Source: Pseudomonadota bacterium | Lineage (GTDB): Bacteria > Pseudomonadota > Alphaproteobacteria > Kiloniellales > JACOMY01 | DNA length: 50,031 bases | Direction of reading: 5' to 3' | Assembly: GCA_029781795.1 (NCBI GenBank) | Contig: JAKOWB010000126.1 | Span: 1 to 50,031, forward strand | In this document: one piece after another, positions 24,344-32,465 of the stretch | Numbering within the stretch: the first letter of the stretch is position 1 | Layout of the letters: the number at the start of each line of letters is the position of its first letter | Notes under the pieces: model-generated | Databases searched by the model: none | Told to the model about the DNA's origin: nothing | What the model saw: only the letters and a program-made list of their open reading frames with translations | Made by a program: the position numbers and the translations under genes

Positions 24344-25102
24344 ATGCGTTTCGCCCTGCGCTATCTGACCATGACGGTGGCCCTCGTGGCCATATCCGTC
24401 TTGCTGATCATCGCGCAGACCGAGCGTTCGCTGGAAAGGAATGCCTCCGACCTGGGCGAGGCGCGACTGCGACTTGTTCTCGCTTCGCTGGTCAGCACCA
24501 TCCAGGCCAACCTGGATTTCGGCCTGCCGTTGCCGAGCCTGCGCCAGATTCAGGAGCTGCTCGAGCGTACCCTGGCCAGCCAGCCAGGGTTGCGCGCCAT
24601 CGACGTCGTGGACGACAGCGGTATCGCCCTGTTCAGCAGTGACCGGGGAGCGGAGGGCGAACCGGCGCCGGAAGCCTGGGTGGCGGCCATGAACGAGCGC
24701 CGGGACGGCGACCTCTGGCGCGCCCAGGAGCGCGGCGAACTGGCCTTCGGACTGCCTATCGTCTCGGCGATCGGCCGCACCGTCGGGCACGTCGTTGTGG
24801 TGCGCGCGGCCCCCCAGGCCTGGCGGCCGCTGACCGATACCCTGGCCGCCCTGCTGGAGAACCTGCCGCTGGCCGCAGGGGCGGCATTGCTCGGCGGGCT
24901 GGTCATAGGCGGCCTGGTCACGCTGCGCCACCGGCCATTGCGCCGCCTTGTCGCAAGCCTGGCGGAAAACCGGACGCCGCACGTCGCGGAGAAGGATTCC
25001 CTGGCCCGAGCCCTGGTGGCCGCCATGGCCAGCGCGGCGGCCGCCGGCGCGGCGATCAGCGCCACGCGGACCGAACTCGACCGGATCGACCATGAACGCT
25101 AG
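24344..25102 (+). CDS. Bare two-helix membrane sensor, second copy
   Basis: 252 residues with the same plan as the divergent sensor: TM1 ~5-25, periplasmic domain with DFGLPLPSLRQIQELL and IDVVDDSGIALFSSDRG, TM2 ~175-197, then a ~55-residue tail. No HAMP consensus or catalytic domain is seen. The start is at ATG 24344 with GGAG six bases upstream. It overlaps the start of the next gene by 11 bases. The two bare sensors lie head-to-head across a 164-base promoter interval, which suggests an inverted duplication of a sensor plus sensor-transporter gene pair. Confidence 0.75.
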   Translation: MRFALRYLTMTVALVAISVLLIIAQTERSLERNASDLGEARLRLVLASLVSTIQANLDFGLPLPSLRQIQELLERTLASQPGLRAIDVVDDSGIALFSSDRGAEGEPAPEAWVAAMNERRDGDLWRAQERGELAFGLPIVSAIGRTVGHVVVVRAAPQAWRPLTDTLAALLENLPLAAGAALLGGLVIGGLVTLRHRPLRRLVASLAENRTPHVAEKDSLARALVAAMASAAAAGAAISATRTELDRIDHER

Positions 25103-26909
25103 GCGTGAATTCCGCCGCAGCGACTGGCTTTCCTTGGTCGGCGGGCTGGTTGTCATGGCGATCATTTTGCTCACCGGATTGGTGGGCCGCCAGATAATCG
25201 AGAGGGAGCGGACCAACGAAATAAGGGCGGCGACTGAGCAGCTGCTAGCATCGGTTGCAGAGACCGTTGCGAGCGACGTTGGCCGCGCCCTGGGCTATGG
25301 TATTCCGCTCGACGACATCTATGGCGCGGAGCCCTACCTCGAAGCCGTCGCGGCCGCCAACAGCGAGGTTGCCGGCATCGCGCTGACCGATCCGCAAGGC
25401 CGGGTTCTGGCGGTTGGCGGTGCCTTGCCGACCGGCGCGGCGGGCATCGAACGCCAGGTCGAGGTGAACGGCCAGGTGCTGGCCGTCATCAAGGTCGCCG
25501 CCACCAACAGTTTCACCCGCCAGGCAGCGCGTGATCGGCTGCTGATCCTGCTCGCCTCGGCCGCCATAGCAGGGATGCTGGCCGCCTTGCTGCTGCGGCT
25601 GATGCTTTTGGAGGGGACCGACCTGCCCTTGGCCCGGCTGCAATCCAGCTTACGGTCGATTGGGCGGGGTCGATTCGGCGACTATACCGCGTATGAGCGG
25701 CGCGGACCGGTGCTGCTGCTCGCCGCGTCGGCGACGCGCGTGATCATTCCCATCCGGCACGGCTACAGGCAGCTTCTCGCCGCCGCCCGAGAGATCACGG
25801 CCGTTGACCTGGACCACTCGGCGCAGCCGCGGCTGCAGGGTGCGATGGACCTGATCTCGACCACCTACACCTTCGCCGGCGGCGATCGTTCCCGGCGTGT
25901 CCATGCCTGGGCCGGCTGGTGGCTGGTGGCCGCGCTGCTGCTGGGCGAGGCAGTCCGGCCGCTGGTCGGTGGCTTTGCGGCCGACCGCGCCCCCGGGACC
26001 TCGGCCGAGCCAATGCGCGTTGCGCTGGTCTTCCTGGCGCAATCCGCCGCTGGCGCCGTTGGCCTCGTGCTGGCCTGGCGCCTGCGCGGCGGCCCGGTCC
26101 TGGCCGGCTTCGCGCTGGCGCTCTGCGGCCTCGCGACACTCTCGGTCGAATGGCTGTATAGCGGCGGCCTGTTCCTGGCCAGCCGGGCCGGCGCAGCGCT
26201 GATGCTGACACTGGGCGCCGGCACGCTGGCCCTCAGCGGCGGGGTTCGCCTGCGGCGTCCCTGGCTCGGCCTGGCCACGCTGATCGCCGTCGCCGGGTGC
26301 GGTCCCTCGCTGGGCAGCCTGCTGGGCGAACTGCTTGGCCGCCGCCTGGCTTACGCGACGCTGGGGGGCGGGTTGCTGCTGCTTGGCATCTGCCTGGCCT
26401 TGACGCAGCGCAGTGGCCACCGTGGCCCCTGGAGCGGTCATGCTGTCGGTCGCCGATCGGTGCTGGCTCTCGGCGCGGCGGCGCTGGTGGTGAACGGCTG
26501 GCTGTTCGGGCAGCTCGCCGCCTTTCCGCTGCGCTACGACTACGCACTGATGGCGCTGCTCCTGGCAACGCTGGCCGCCGCGGCGGCGCTTGCGGCCTTG
26601 CCGCGTTGGGGGCTGCCGAACGCGCTGGCGGTGCTCCTGGCCGCGGCCGGCCCTGGCATCGGACTGTTGGAGCATTCGCTCTGGTCGATGATCCTCGCCG
26701 CAGCGATTGCTGGCATCGGGCTCGGCTTCCTGTGGCGCGGGGCGCGCATCGCCACGCCGGCCGCAGCACTGGCCCTGCTGGCCGGCCAGGGCATCGGGCC
26801 GGTCCTGGCCGCCCTCGAACACTGGACGGAACTGCCGCCCGGGGCAGTGACCGCGGGGACCGGGCTGCTGCTCGCGCTGCTTCTGCTGCTGCCGGCGGGG
26901 AGGCGCTGA
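25092..26909 (+). CDS. Sensor plus polytopic membrane domain, partner of the sensor-HAMP-MFS protein
   Basis: 605 residues. TM1 ~13-33, periplasmic sensor with GYGIPLDDIYGAEPYLEAV and IALTDPQGRVLAVGG, TM2 ~150-175, a HAMP-like segment (LPLARLQSSLRSIGRGRFGDY), then ~12 hydrophobic helices from about residue 275 to the end. The C-terminal half has MFS-like spacing, but I do not find the canonical MFS loop motifs, so it may be a degenerate transporter used as a signalling scaffold. It ends three bases before the PP2C phosphatase gene, so the two are co-expressed and may form a membrane complex. Confidence 0.78.
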   Translation: MNARREFRRSDWLSLVGGLVVMAIILLTGLVGRQIIERERTNEIRAATEQLLASVAETVASDVGRALGYGIPLDDIYGAEPYLEAVAAANSEVAGIALTDPQGRVLAVGGALPTGAAGIERQVEVNGQVLAVIKVAATNSFTRQAARDRLLILLASAAIAGMLAALLLRLMLLEGTDLPLARLQSSLRSIGRGRFGDYTAYERRGPVLLLAASATRVIIPIRHGYRQLLAAAREITAVDLDHSAQPRLQGAMDLISTTYTFAGGDRSRRVHAWAGWWLVAALLLGEAVRPLVGGFAADRAPGTSAEPMRVALVFLAQSAAGAVGLVLAWRLRGGPVLAGFALALCGLATLSVEWLYSGGLFLASRAGAALMLTLGAGTLALSGGVRLRRPWLGLATLIAVAGCGPSLGSLLGELLGRRLAYATLGGGLLLLGICLALTQRSGHRGPWSGHAVGRRSVLALGAAALVVNGWLFGQLAAFPLRYDYALMALLLATLAAAAALAALPRWGLPNALAVLLAAAGPGIGLLEHSLWSMILAAAIAGIGLGFLWRGARIATPAAALALLAGQGIGPVLAALEHWTELPPGAVTAGTGLLLALLLLLPAGRR

Positions 26910-26912
26910 GCC

Positions 26913-28991
26913 ATGCTGCTGCGCACCCGCCTGACGATCATCCTGTCGCTCGCGTTCCTGCTGGTGGTGACCTTGCTGGTGCTGGTCGGCCTCAGGCGCG
27001 AGAGCCTGATGGACGAGCGCTTCGCCGAAGTCGCCATCGCCGGCCAGCTCTCCCTCTGGGCGCAGCTGGTCGAGGAGCAGGCCGCGGAACTCCAGGACGC
27101 CGGCGAGGAGCTGGTATCCGCGCCGGAGTTCGCCTCGGCCTTCGGCGCCACCGCACTGCGCGCCGCGGCGCGAAACGTCACCGGTGCGATCATCGCCACC
27201 GGCGGTGCCGACCTGATCCAGATCGTGCAACCCGACGGCCTGCTGCTCTTCTCCAGCGAGCCAAGGGCGGAAGAGCGGCCAATGCTGGATGCAGGGTCGC
27301 TCGACCGGCTGATCGCGCAGGGCGGCAGCATCGCCGGCGTCCGCCAGGACCGGCCCGACCGCTACGTCGTGCTGGTCGCCCTGCCGATCATCGCCCAGGG
27401 CCGCACCACGGCGGTGGCCATCCTGGCGATCGATGCCATCAAGGTGCTGCGCCGTTTCAGCGCCGCCTTCGGAGCACCGAGCTATCTGGTCAGCCTGCGC
27501 GGGCGGCTGGTGCGGGCGACGGAGCCGGACGTCTGGGCGCTGGCGAATCGGCCTGAAGTGCCCCCGCGCGAGGCCAGCTTCGGCGTGGCCGAGGGCGACG
27601 GCCGCCTCTATTCCGTGACGGGCGTGCCGGTGCCGGACTTCTCCGGCGGGACGGCAGGCACGCTGGTGACCTTGCGGGATTCGACCGAGAGCCTGGCCGC
27701 CATGCGCGACCTTGCCTCCAGCGCGCTGCTGGCCGTCGGCGGCTTCGTGCTGATGATCCTCACCGGCCTCTACCTCTACCTTAAGCGCGGCTTCCGACCG
27801 CTCGAAGGCGCCATCTCGGTGCTGCGCGCCCTCTCCCAGGGCAACACCAAGGTAAGAATGGAAGAGTCGGGCTCGGGCGAGATCCGGCGTATCGCCGACG
27901 CGGTCGCGGTCTTCCGCCGCAACGCCGTGCAGCTGGAGGAGCATCGCCAGCACCAGGCCCGCCTGCGCCAGCGGCAGGAGCGCCTGATCCGCCGCCAGAT
28001 GGAACGCCTGGCGCAGACGCTGGAGGACGACGGCCGCGCCCAGGTCATGGAGGACCTGAAGGAGATCGTGCAGCGGCGGATCGAGCACGCCGGGGCCGCC
28101 AGCGAGGTGGAGCAGCAGGACGAGCAGCTCGGCATGCTGGCATCGCTGTTGCAGCGCATGTCCGCCCGCATCGCCGACCAGCACCATCGCCTGACCGAGC
28201 TGGTCGCCGAGCTGCGCGAGGCAATCGTGACACGGGCGAAGCTGGCCGGCCTGCAGCAGGAGCTCGAGATCGCCAAGCAGCTCCAGCTTTCCATCCTGCC
28301 GCGCCCGCTGCCGCCGCGCGAGGACGTGGTGGTGCACGGCGTCATGCTGCCGGCGAAGGAGGTCGGCGGCGATTTCTACGATTTCTTCTTCATCGACGAG
28401 CACAGGCTCGCCGTCGTGGTCGCGGACGTATCGGGCAAGGGCGTGCCGGCCGCGCTCTTCATGGCCATCACGCGCACGCTGCTGAAGGCGACCTCGCTCT
28501 TCACGCCCTCGCCGGGGGCCTGTCTTGAGCGGCTCAATGCTTTCCTGGCGGCCGAGAACGATCAGATGATGTTCGTCACGCTGCTCTATGGCCTGGTCGA
28601 CCTGCGCAGCGGCAGTTTCAGCTACGCCTGCGCCGGCCACAATCCGGCGCTGCTGCGCCACAGCGACGGCCGGGTGGTCGCGCTGCCGACCACCGGCGAC
28701 GTGGCCCTGGCCGTGGTCGAGGATGCGACCTATCAGGAGCGCGTGGCGCAGCTGCAGCCTGGCGACGCGTTGCTGCTCTACACCGACGGCATCACCGAGG
28801 CCTTCGACCCCGAGGGCGACCTCTATGGCGAGGAACGGCTGATGGCGGCCTGGTCAAAGGCCCCGGTTGCGGCCGGGCCGGCGACCGCCGCCGGGTCCCT
28901 GGTCGAACAGGTGCACGGCTTCGAACGTGGCCAGCCGCAGACCGACGACGTCACCTGCGTGGTGCTGAAGCTGCTGCACCTGGCGCCCTGA
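26913..28991 (+). CDS. Membrane PP2C (SpoIIE/RsbU-type) serine phosphatase with HAMP
   Basis: 692 residues. TM1 ~5-25, a ~240-residue periplasmic sensor, TM2 ~272-292 (ALLAVGGFVLMILTGLYLYL), HAMP ~295-345 (RGFRPLEGAISVLRALSQGN), a long coiled coil ~345-450 and a PP2C/SpoIIE domain ~455-690. Metal-binding motifs are intact: AKEVGGDFYDFFF, ADVSGKGVPAAL, LLLYTDGITEAFD and QTDDVTCVV. It would dephosphorylate a phospho-STAS protein; the STAS gene at 18.3 kb is the nearest substrate. It ends the plus operon of two sensors plus phosphatase. Confidence 0.92.
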   Translation: MLLRTRLTIILSLAFLLVVTLLVLVGLRRESLMDERFAEVAIAGQLSLWAQLVEEQAAELQDAGEELVSAPEFASAFGATALRAAARNVTGAIIATGGADLIQIVQPDGLLLFSSEPRAEERPMLDAGSLDRLIAQGGSIAGVRQDRPDRYVVLVALPIIAQGRTTAVAILAIDAIKVLRRFSAAFGAPSYLVSLRGRLVRATEPDVWALANRPEVPPREASFGVAEGDGRLYSVTGVPVPDFSGGTAGTLVTLRDSTESLAAMRDLASSALLAVGGFVLMILTGLYLYLKRGFRPLEGAISVLRALSQGNTKVRMEESGSGEIRRIADAVAVFRRNAVQLEEHRQHQARLRQRQERLIRRQMERLAQTLEDDGRAQVMEDLKEIVQRRIEHAGAASEVEQQDEQLGMLASLLQRMSARIADQHHRLTELVAELREAIVTRAKLAGLQQELEIAKQLQLSILPRPLPPREDVVVHGVMLPAKEVGGDFYDFFFIDEHRLAVVVADVSGKGVPAALFMAITRTLLKATSLFTPSPGACLERLNAFLAAENDQMMFVTLLYGLVDLRSGSFSYACAGHNPALLRHSDGRVVALPTTGDVALAVVEDATYQERVAQLQPGDALLLYTDGITEAFDPEGDLYGEERLMAAWSKAPVAAGPATAAGSLVEQVHGFERGQPQTDDVTCVVLKLLHLAP

Positions 28992-28998
28992 AGGTCCC

Positions 28999-29102
28999 TA
29001 GAGCATTTTCGAGCGAAGTGGACGCCGTTTCGCGTCAAGAAAATGCGTGAAATCAACAGGCAGCTAGAGCGGTTCGATTCAATCGGAAGCGAAACCGCTC
29101 TA
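28999..29102. repeat. Intergenic palindromic repeat of the type widespread in alphaproteobacteria
   Basis: Two hairpins in tandem. The first has arms GCATTTTC (29003-29010) and GAAAATGC (29039-29046) around GAGCGAAGTGGACGCC; the second has 10-bp arms TAGAGCGGTT (29065-29074) and AACCGCTCTA (29093-29102). From memory this matches a dispersed GAGCATTTTC...GAAAATGCG...GAGCGGTT element frequent in alphaproteobacterial genomes. It fills the whole interval between the convergent phosphatase and cyclase genes, and its last bases supply the cyclase stop codon. It may work as a bidirectional terminator. Confidence 0.75.
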
Positions 29103-30389
29103 CCCCTGGTCCTCGGCGGCGCCCCAGACGCCGTCCCAGGCGGTCGGTGGCGACTTGGCCAGCGCCTGGCAGCGCCGGCGCATGACCGCCGCGGCGCGGT
29201 CCTGCGGGTCGAGGTCGAGGCAGGCGAAGAAGCCCTGCTCGGCGGCGGCCCAGTCGCCCTTGCGATAGAGCGCGAGAGCCTTGCCGTAGGCATCGATCAG
29301 GCGGAGCTGCGTGTCGGACACGCCCGCCGGCTCCTCCAGCAGTCCGAAAACGCGCTCGGCATTGCGCTTGCCCTTGAGGCGGAGGGTATCGAGTTCGCGG
29401 AACACGAAGGCCTTGCCAGCGGCGGCCTGCGTCGCTTCGGACACCACGATCGGGGCGCCATAGATCTTGGCCGCGCCCTGCAGGCGGGCCGCGACGTTCA
29501 CCGTGTTGCCGATGACGGTGAAGTTCCGCGCGCCATCGGTGCCGATGTCGCCGGCCACCACCTCGCCGGTGGCGACGCCGGCCGCCGTGTCGATGCGCGG
29601 CGCGAAATCGAAGCCCATGCCGGTCAATGCCTGGCGCAGCTCGGGCAGCCGCCGGCGCTGCTCCAGCATCGCGTGGCAGGCTTCCGCGGCGTGGCGGTCG
29701 GCCTGGTTATAGGGCGGGCCCCAGCAGGCCATGATGGCGTCGCCGATGAACTTGTCGGTGATGCCGCCGGCGGCCGAGATCGGCTTGGTCATCTCGGCCA
29801 GGAAGCGGTTCAGCATGGCAATCAGCGCGTCCGGCGACAGCGCCTCGCTCCAGCCGGTGAAATTGCGCATGTCGGTGAAGGCGACCGACATGACCTCGCG
29901 CCGGCCCTTCTCCTCGGCATTCCCGGCTCGGGCCAGGATCTGCTCGACGATGCGGGGATCGACGTACTCGCCGAACAGCCGCTTGATCTTGCGGCGCTTG
30001 CGCTGCTCGGACACGTCGGTGAAGACCACGATCACGCCGGAGCGGTCGCCGCCGGCGCCCTCCTCCAGCTTCAGGAAGCTCGAGCTGACATAAAGATCGG
30101 CGCGCTCGCTGCCGCGCTGGATCGAGACCTCCTGGCTGTGCGTGGTCTCAGCCTCATAGATGGCCTTCAGCACCACCTCGTTGAAGGCATCGAAGGACTC
30201 TTCGCCCAGGAAGATCTCGGCATAGGGCTGGCCCACGGCCGCCCAGGGATCCTGTCCCAGGATCTGCCCCGCCGCCTCGTTGAAGGTGATGATGCGGCCT
30301 TGCAGATCGATGGTCACGACGCCGTCGCGCATGTGCGCCAGGATCTTCTCGTAGATCCGGCTGTCGCTCCTCGCCAGCTTCATGCGCAT
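29100..30389 (-). CDS. PAS-domain adenylate/guanylate cyclase (class III)
   Basis: 429 residues. PAS domain ~8-130 (ILAHMRDGVVTIDLQGRIITFNEAAGQILG), a short linker helix, then a class III cyclase domain ~175-350. Metal aspartates are in FTDMRNFTGWSE and FIGDAIMACWG, the adenine-selecting lysine in GGITDKF and the transition-state residues in VIGNTVNVAARL. A C-terminal ~60 residues resemble a TPR-like helical tail. Soluble, single polypeptide. The start is uncertain; in-frame codons exist up to 30464, and 30389 was taken because the PAS domain begins soon after. Convergent with the PP2C operon, so a link to it is only positional. Confidence 0.87.
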   Translation of the reverse strand: MRMKLARSDSRIYEKILAHMRDGVVTIDLQGRIITFNEAAGQILGQDPWAAVGQPYAEIFLGEESFDAFNEVVLKAIYEAETTHSQEVSIQRGSERADLYVSSSFLKLEEGAGGDRSGVIVVFTDVSEQRKRRKIKRLFGEYVDPRIVEQILARAGNAEEKGRREVMSVAFTDMRNFTGWSEALSPDALIAMLNRFLAEMTKPISAAGGITDKFIGDAIMACWGPPYNQADRHAAEACHAMLEQRRRLPELRQALTGMGFDFAPRIDTAAGVATGEVVAGDIGTDGARNFTVIGNTVNVAARLQGAAKIYGAPIVVSEATQAAAGKAFVFRELDTLRLKGKRNAERVFGLLEEPAGVSDTQLRLIDAYGKALALYRKGDWAAAEQGFFACLDLDPQDRAAAVMRRRCQALAKSPPTAWDGVWGAAEDQG

Positions 30390-30477
30390 CCGCCCGGCCC
30401 CGCCTGCTCCATGCACCTGCCTCATGCAGGGGCGATTCATGTCCCCCGGGGCGGCGCCGCGCAAGCCCCCATGGAGA

Positions 30478-30505
30478 AAGGGCCGCGCCCGGCGGCGCGG
30501 CCCTT
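30478..30505 (-). terminator. Hairpin terminator after the PRC-barrel gene
   Basis: Perfect 12-bp arms AAGGGCCGCGCC and GGCGCGGCCCTT with a 4-base loop. Read on the minus strand it follows the PRC-barrel stop by 21 bases and is followed by CCCTTTCTCC, a short pyrimidine tract. Confidence 0.65.
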
Positions 30506-30526
30506 GTGCGGACGCCGGCTACAGCC

Positions 30527-30916
30527 TCAGATCCAGTAGGGCGGGATCCGGTAGTAGTCGTGCAGTTTCTGCGCCGCGGCCCGCTGCTCGAAGTCGAAGC
30601 TTTCGTCCTTCGCATAGCTGGGAGCGTTGCGCAGCGTCTCCTTGTCGAGGTCGACGACATAGCCGCCGAGTTCGGTGTCGTACTTCAGCACGCCCCAGGG
30701 CAGCGGGTGATGGCGTTCGCCCATGCCGAGGAAGCCGCCGAACGACATGACGGCGTAAGCCACCTTGCCGGAGAGCTTGTCGATCATGATCTCGTCGATC
30801 GAGCCGAGGCTTTCGCCGGCCCGATTGTAAACGGAGGTGCCCTCCACGCGATCCGCCGCGATCAGGCTGGTGTGGCCGGACGCGGTCCGGCCGGTTGTCG
30901 ACATCTCAGTCTGCAT
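30527..30916 (-). CDS. PRC-barrel domain protein (soluble)
   Basis: 129 residues. A PRC-barrel domain at about residues 18-100: LIAADRVEGTSVYNRAGESLGSIDEIMIDK, then VMSFGGFLGMGERHHPLPW, the hallmark GFLGxGxxxxxLPW. No signal peptide. A C-terminal helix ends in YYRIPPYWI. Such proteins are common in alphaproteobacterial stress regulons, with unknown biochemical function. AAGGGA lies eight bases upstream of the start. No EcfG-type promoter is seen directly upstream. Confidence 0.9.
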   Translation of the reverse strand: MQTEMSTTGRTASGHTSLIAADRVEGTSVYNRAGESLGSIDEIMIDKLSGKVAYAVMSFGGFLGMGERHHPLPWGVLKYDTELGGYVVDLDKETLRNAPSYAKDESFDFEQRAAAQKLHDYYRIPPYWI

Positions 30917-30963
30917 GATTGGTATCCCTTCTTGTCACGAGGGTCGGCCCTGTCCGCCGCCCC

Positions 30964-31806
30964 TCAATTGCTCGAGTTCTGGATCGAGGTGAGACCCTCG
31001 ATCTGCTCACGCGTCAGCGGCGTCACGGCCGACACGTCGTCGCCTTCCTGGTGGATCTGGAGATCCGACCAGGCGAGCAGCACCGGGTCGGAGCCGATTC
31101 CCAGATAGCCGCCGACATCGATCACGACACCTGCGACCTTGCCGTTCGCATCGATCCAGATCTCGTCGACGTCGCCCACCGACTCGCCGTCGGCCGTTCG
31201 CACGTCGGCGCCCAGCAGATCGCTCGCCTGGACTCGCGCGGCATTCATCGTTACCTGGGCCTCGGCCTGCGCTGTTGCGCTGCCCGATGCCTGGCTCACG
31301 GTATCGGCGGCAGCCTCGGCGGTGGTCTCGCCGACCTCCTGGGCCGCCTCGGCGGTCGCCGCCTCGGCCTGCGTTAGGTACGCGTTGGCCGCCACGTCGC
31401 GATCATAGTCGTAGGTGGTGCCCCGCTCGACTTCGTCCGGCAGCGTGTGGGGCGGCAGGGCGGTCAACTGCTCCCTGGTATAGGGCACGGTGACGCTGGC
31501 GTGATCGGCGGCGATCGCCAGGTCGCTCCACGCGACGGCCACGTCCTTCTCGCCGATGCCGAGGAAACCGCCGACGCCGACGATCACGTGGCGCACCTTG
31601 CCATTGGCATCGATCACTACGTTGTCGATCTCGCCGATCGTCTCGCCATCGCCGTTGACCACGTCGATGCCGATCAAGGACTCGGCGTCCACCTGGCTCT
31701 GCAGCTGCGTCTGGGCGGTCGTGTCAGCGGCGGTGGCGCTGTTCGCGAACAGCGGTCCGCCGGACAATGCGGCGATCGCCGAGCCGATCAGTAGGAGCTT
31801 TCTCAT
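30964..31806 (-). CDS. Secreted protein with two PRC-barrel domains
   Basis: 280 residues. Signal peptide MRKLLLIGSAIAALSGG... with cleavage near ATAAD. First PRC-barrel ~40-115 (GIDVVNGDGETIGEIDNVVI, GGFLGIGEKDVAVAW), an Ala/Glu/Thr-rich linker ~145-190, second PRC-barrel ~195-270 (GADVRTADGESVGDVDEIWI, GGYLGIGSDPVLLAW). The duplicated domain and linker suggest an extended periplasmic protein. GGAGG lies ten bases upstream of the start. A weak EcfG-like match (GGAAC-N17-GCTT on the minus strand, 31883-31908) lies ~80 bases upstream. Confidence 0.88.
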   Translation of the reverse strand: MRKLLLIGSAIAALSGGPLFANSATAADTTAQTQLQSQVDAESLIGIDVVNGDGETIGEIDNVVIDANGKVRHVIVGVGGFLGIGEKDVAVAWSDLAIAADHASVTVPYTREQLTALPPHTLPDEVERGTTYDYDRDVAANAYLTQAEAATAEAAQEVGETTAEAAADTVSQASGSATAQAEAQVTMNAARVQASDLLGADVRTADGESVGDVDEIWIDANGKVAGVVIDVGGYLGIGSDPVLLAWSDLQIHQEGDDVSAVTPLTREQIEGLTSIQNSSN

Positions 31807-31933
31807 GATGGCAGTACCTCCAAGTGTCCAGGAATGTCGTTCGGCGCGGCGCAGTGGACTCGCGATCGCCCGATACCCTTGGAAGCGCATGCGAGGGCAC
31901 TGTGTTCCTTGCATCCGCCGCGATCTTTTTGCC

Positions 31934-31958
31934 GGAACCGCGCAAGAAGTTCGGCGTT
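31934..31958 (+). promoter_or_regulatory. EcfG-type promoter for the DUF3309 gene
   Basis: GGAAC (31934-31938), 16-base spacer, CGTT (31955-31958), an exact match to the alphaproteobacterial general-stress sigma consensus. The -10 element is 30 bases upstream of the small gene's start codon. Confidence 0.8.
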
Positions 31959-31987
31959 GTCCTGCGGGGTAGAGCGCGGAGGCGCCA

Positions 31988-32143
31988 ATGCTTAGCACCG
32001 TCATCCTCATCATCGTCGTGCTGCTGCTTGTCGGCGCGTTGCCGGCATGGCCCTACAGCAGCGGCTGGGGCTACGCGCCCAGCGGAGTCCTGACCATCGT
32101 CCTGATCGTGCTCGTCGTGCTCCTGGCGACGGGACGCATCTGA
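31988..32143 (+). CDS. DUF3309-type small membrane protein
   Basis: 51 residues: two hydrophobic helices (VILIIVVLLLVGALPAW and GVLTIVLIVLVVLLATG) joined by a short PYSSGWGYAP turn. This is the pattern of the DUF3309 family, small inner-membrane proteins frequent in proteobacterial stress regulons. GGAGG lies six bases upstream of the ATG. It is directly behind an exact EcfG promoter, so stress induction is expected. The function is unknown. The large hairpin at 32183-32216 could end its transcript. Confidence 0.82.
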   Translation: MLSTVILIIVVLLLVGALPAWPYSSGWGYAPSGVLTIVLIVLVVLLATGRI

Positions 32144-32182
32144 CCGCGTCGATAGCGCCGCTTCCCGATCGCCTGAGGATAA

Positions 32183-32216
32183 ATGGCGCGCGGCCGGAAC
32201 GTCGGCCGCGCGCCAT
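32183..32216 (+). terminator. 14-bp hairpin overlapping the next EcfG promoter
   Basis: Perfect inverted repeat ATGGCGCGCGGCCG / CGGCCGCGCGCCAT with a 6-base loop, 40 bases after the DUF3309 stop. Only weak T content follows (CGTTGGTT). The loop and right arm are also the -35 end and the spacer of the promoter at 32196-32220. Confidence 0.5.
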
Positions 32217-32220
32217 CGTT
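32196..32220 (+). promoter_or_regulatory. EcfG-type promoter for the proline-rich small protein
   Basis: GGAAC (32196-32200), 16-base spacer, CGTT (32217-32220), an exact match; the start codon is 24 bases past the -10 element. The element is embedded in the inverted repeat at 32183-32216. Confidence 0.78.
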
Positions 32221-32243
32221 GGTTCGGGAAGGGAGGATCGCGC

Positions 32244-32459
32244 ATGAAGAAGTACCTGGCCGAGCTTGGCTCGGCGCCGCGACAGCCGACACCGACGCCG
32301 CGCAGGCCGCAACCCGCCCCTCGCGAGATTCCACCCGACCCTACGCCCCCACCCGACCGCGCGCCCCAGGAGGTTCCGCCCCGCAGCCGACGGGACGCAC
32401 CGCGGCGCGAGGGGCCCGCGTCGAAGCGAACGCCGCCGGCGCCGCGCGTGCATTACTGA
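32244..32459 (+). CDS. Small proline/arginine-rich basic protein
   Basis: 71 residues, starting MKKYLAELGSAPRQPTPTP and continuing with about 30% proline and many arginines. No hydrophobic segment or known domain; certainly disordered. It is accepted as real because GGGAGG lies eight bases upstream of the ATG, an exact EcfG promoter lies before it and a strong terminator hairpin follows the stop. The composition suggests nucleic-acid or envelope polymer binding, but I do not recognise a family. Confidence 0.6.
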   Translation: MKKYLAELGSAPRQPTPTPRRPQPAPREIPPDPTPPPDRAPQEVPPRSRRDAPRREGPASKRTPPAPRVHY

Positions 32460-32465
32460 GAAGAG

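Noticed and set aside
25650..28661. A ~1000-codon open frame on the minus strand opposite the sensor and PP2C genes
   Set aside because: Gln/Arg/His/Ala-rich composition without domains, antisense to conserved proteins; typical of high-GC shadow frames.
28999..29102. Insertion sequence or attachment site between the phosphatase and cyclase genes
   Set aside because: No transposase or target duplication; the sequence fits a short dispersed palindromic repeat instead.
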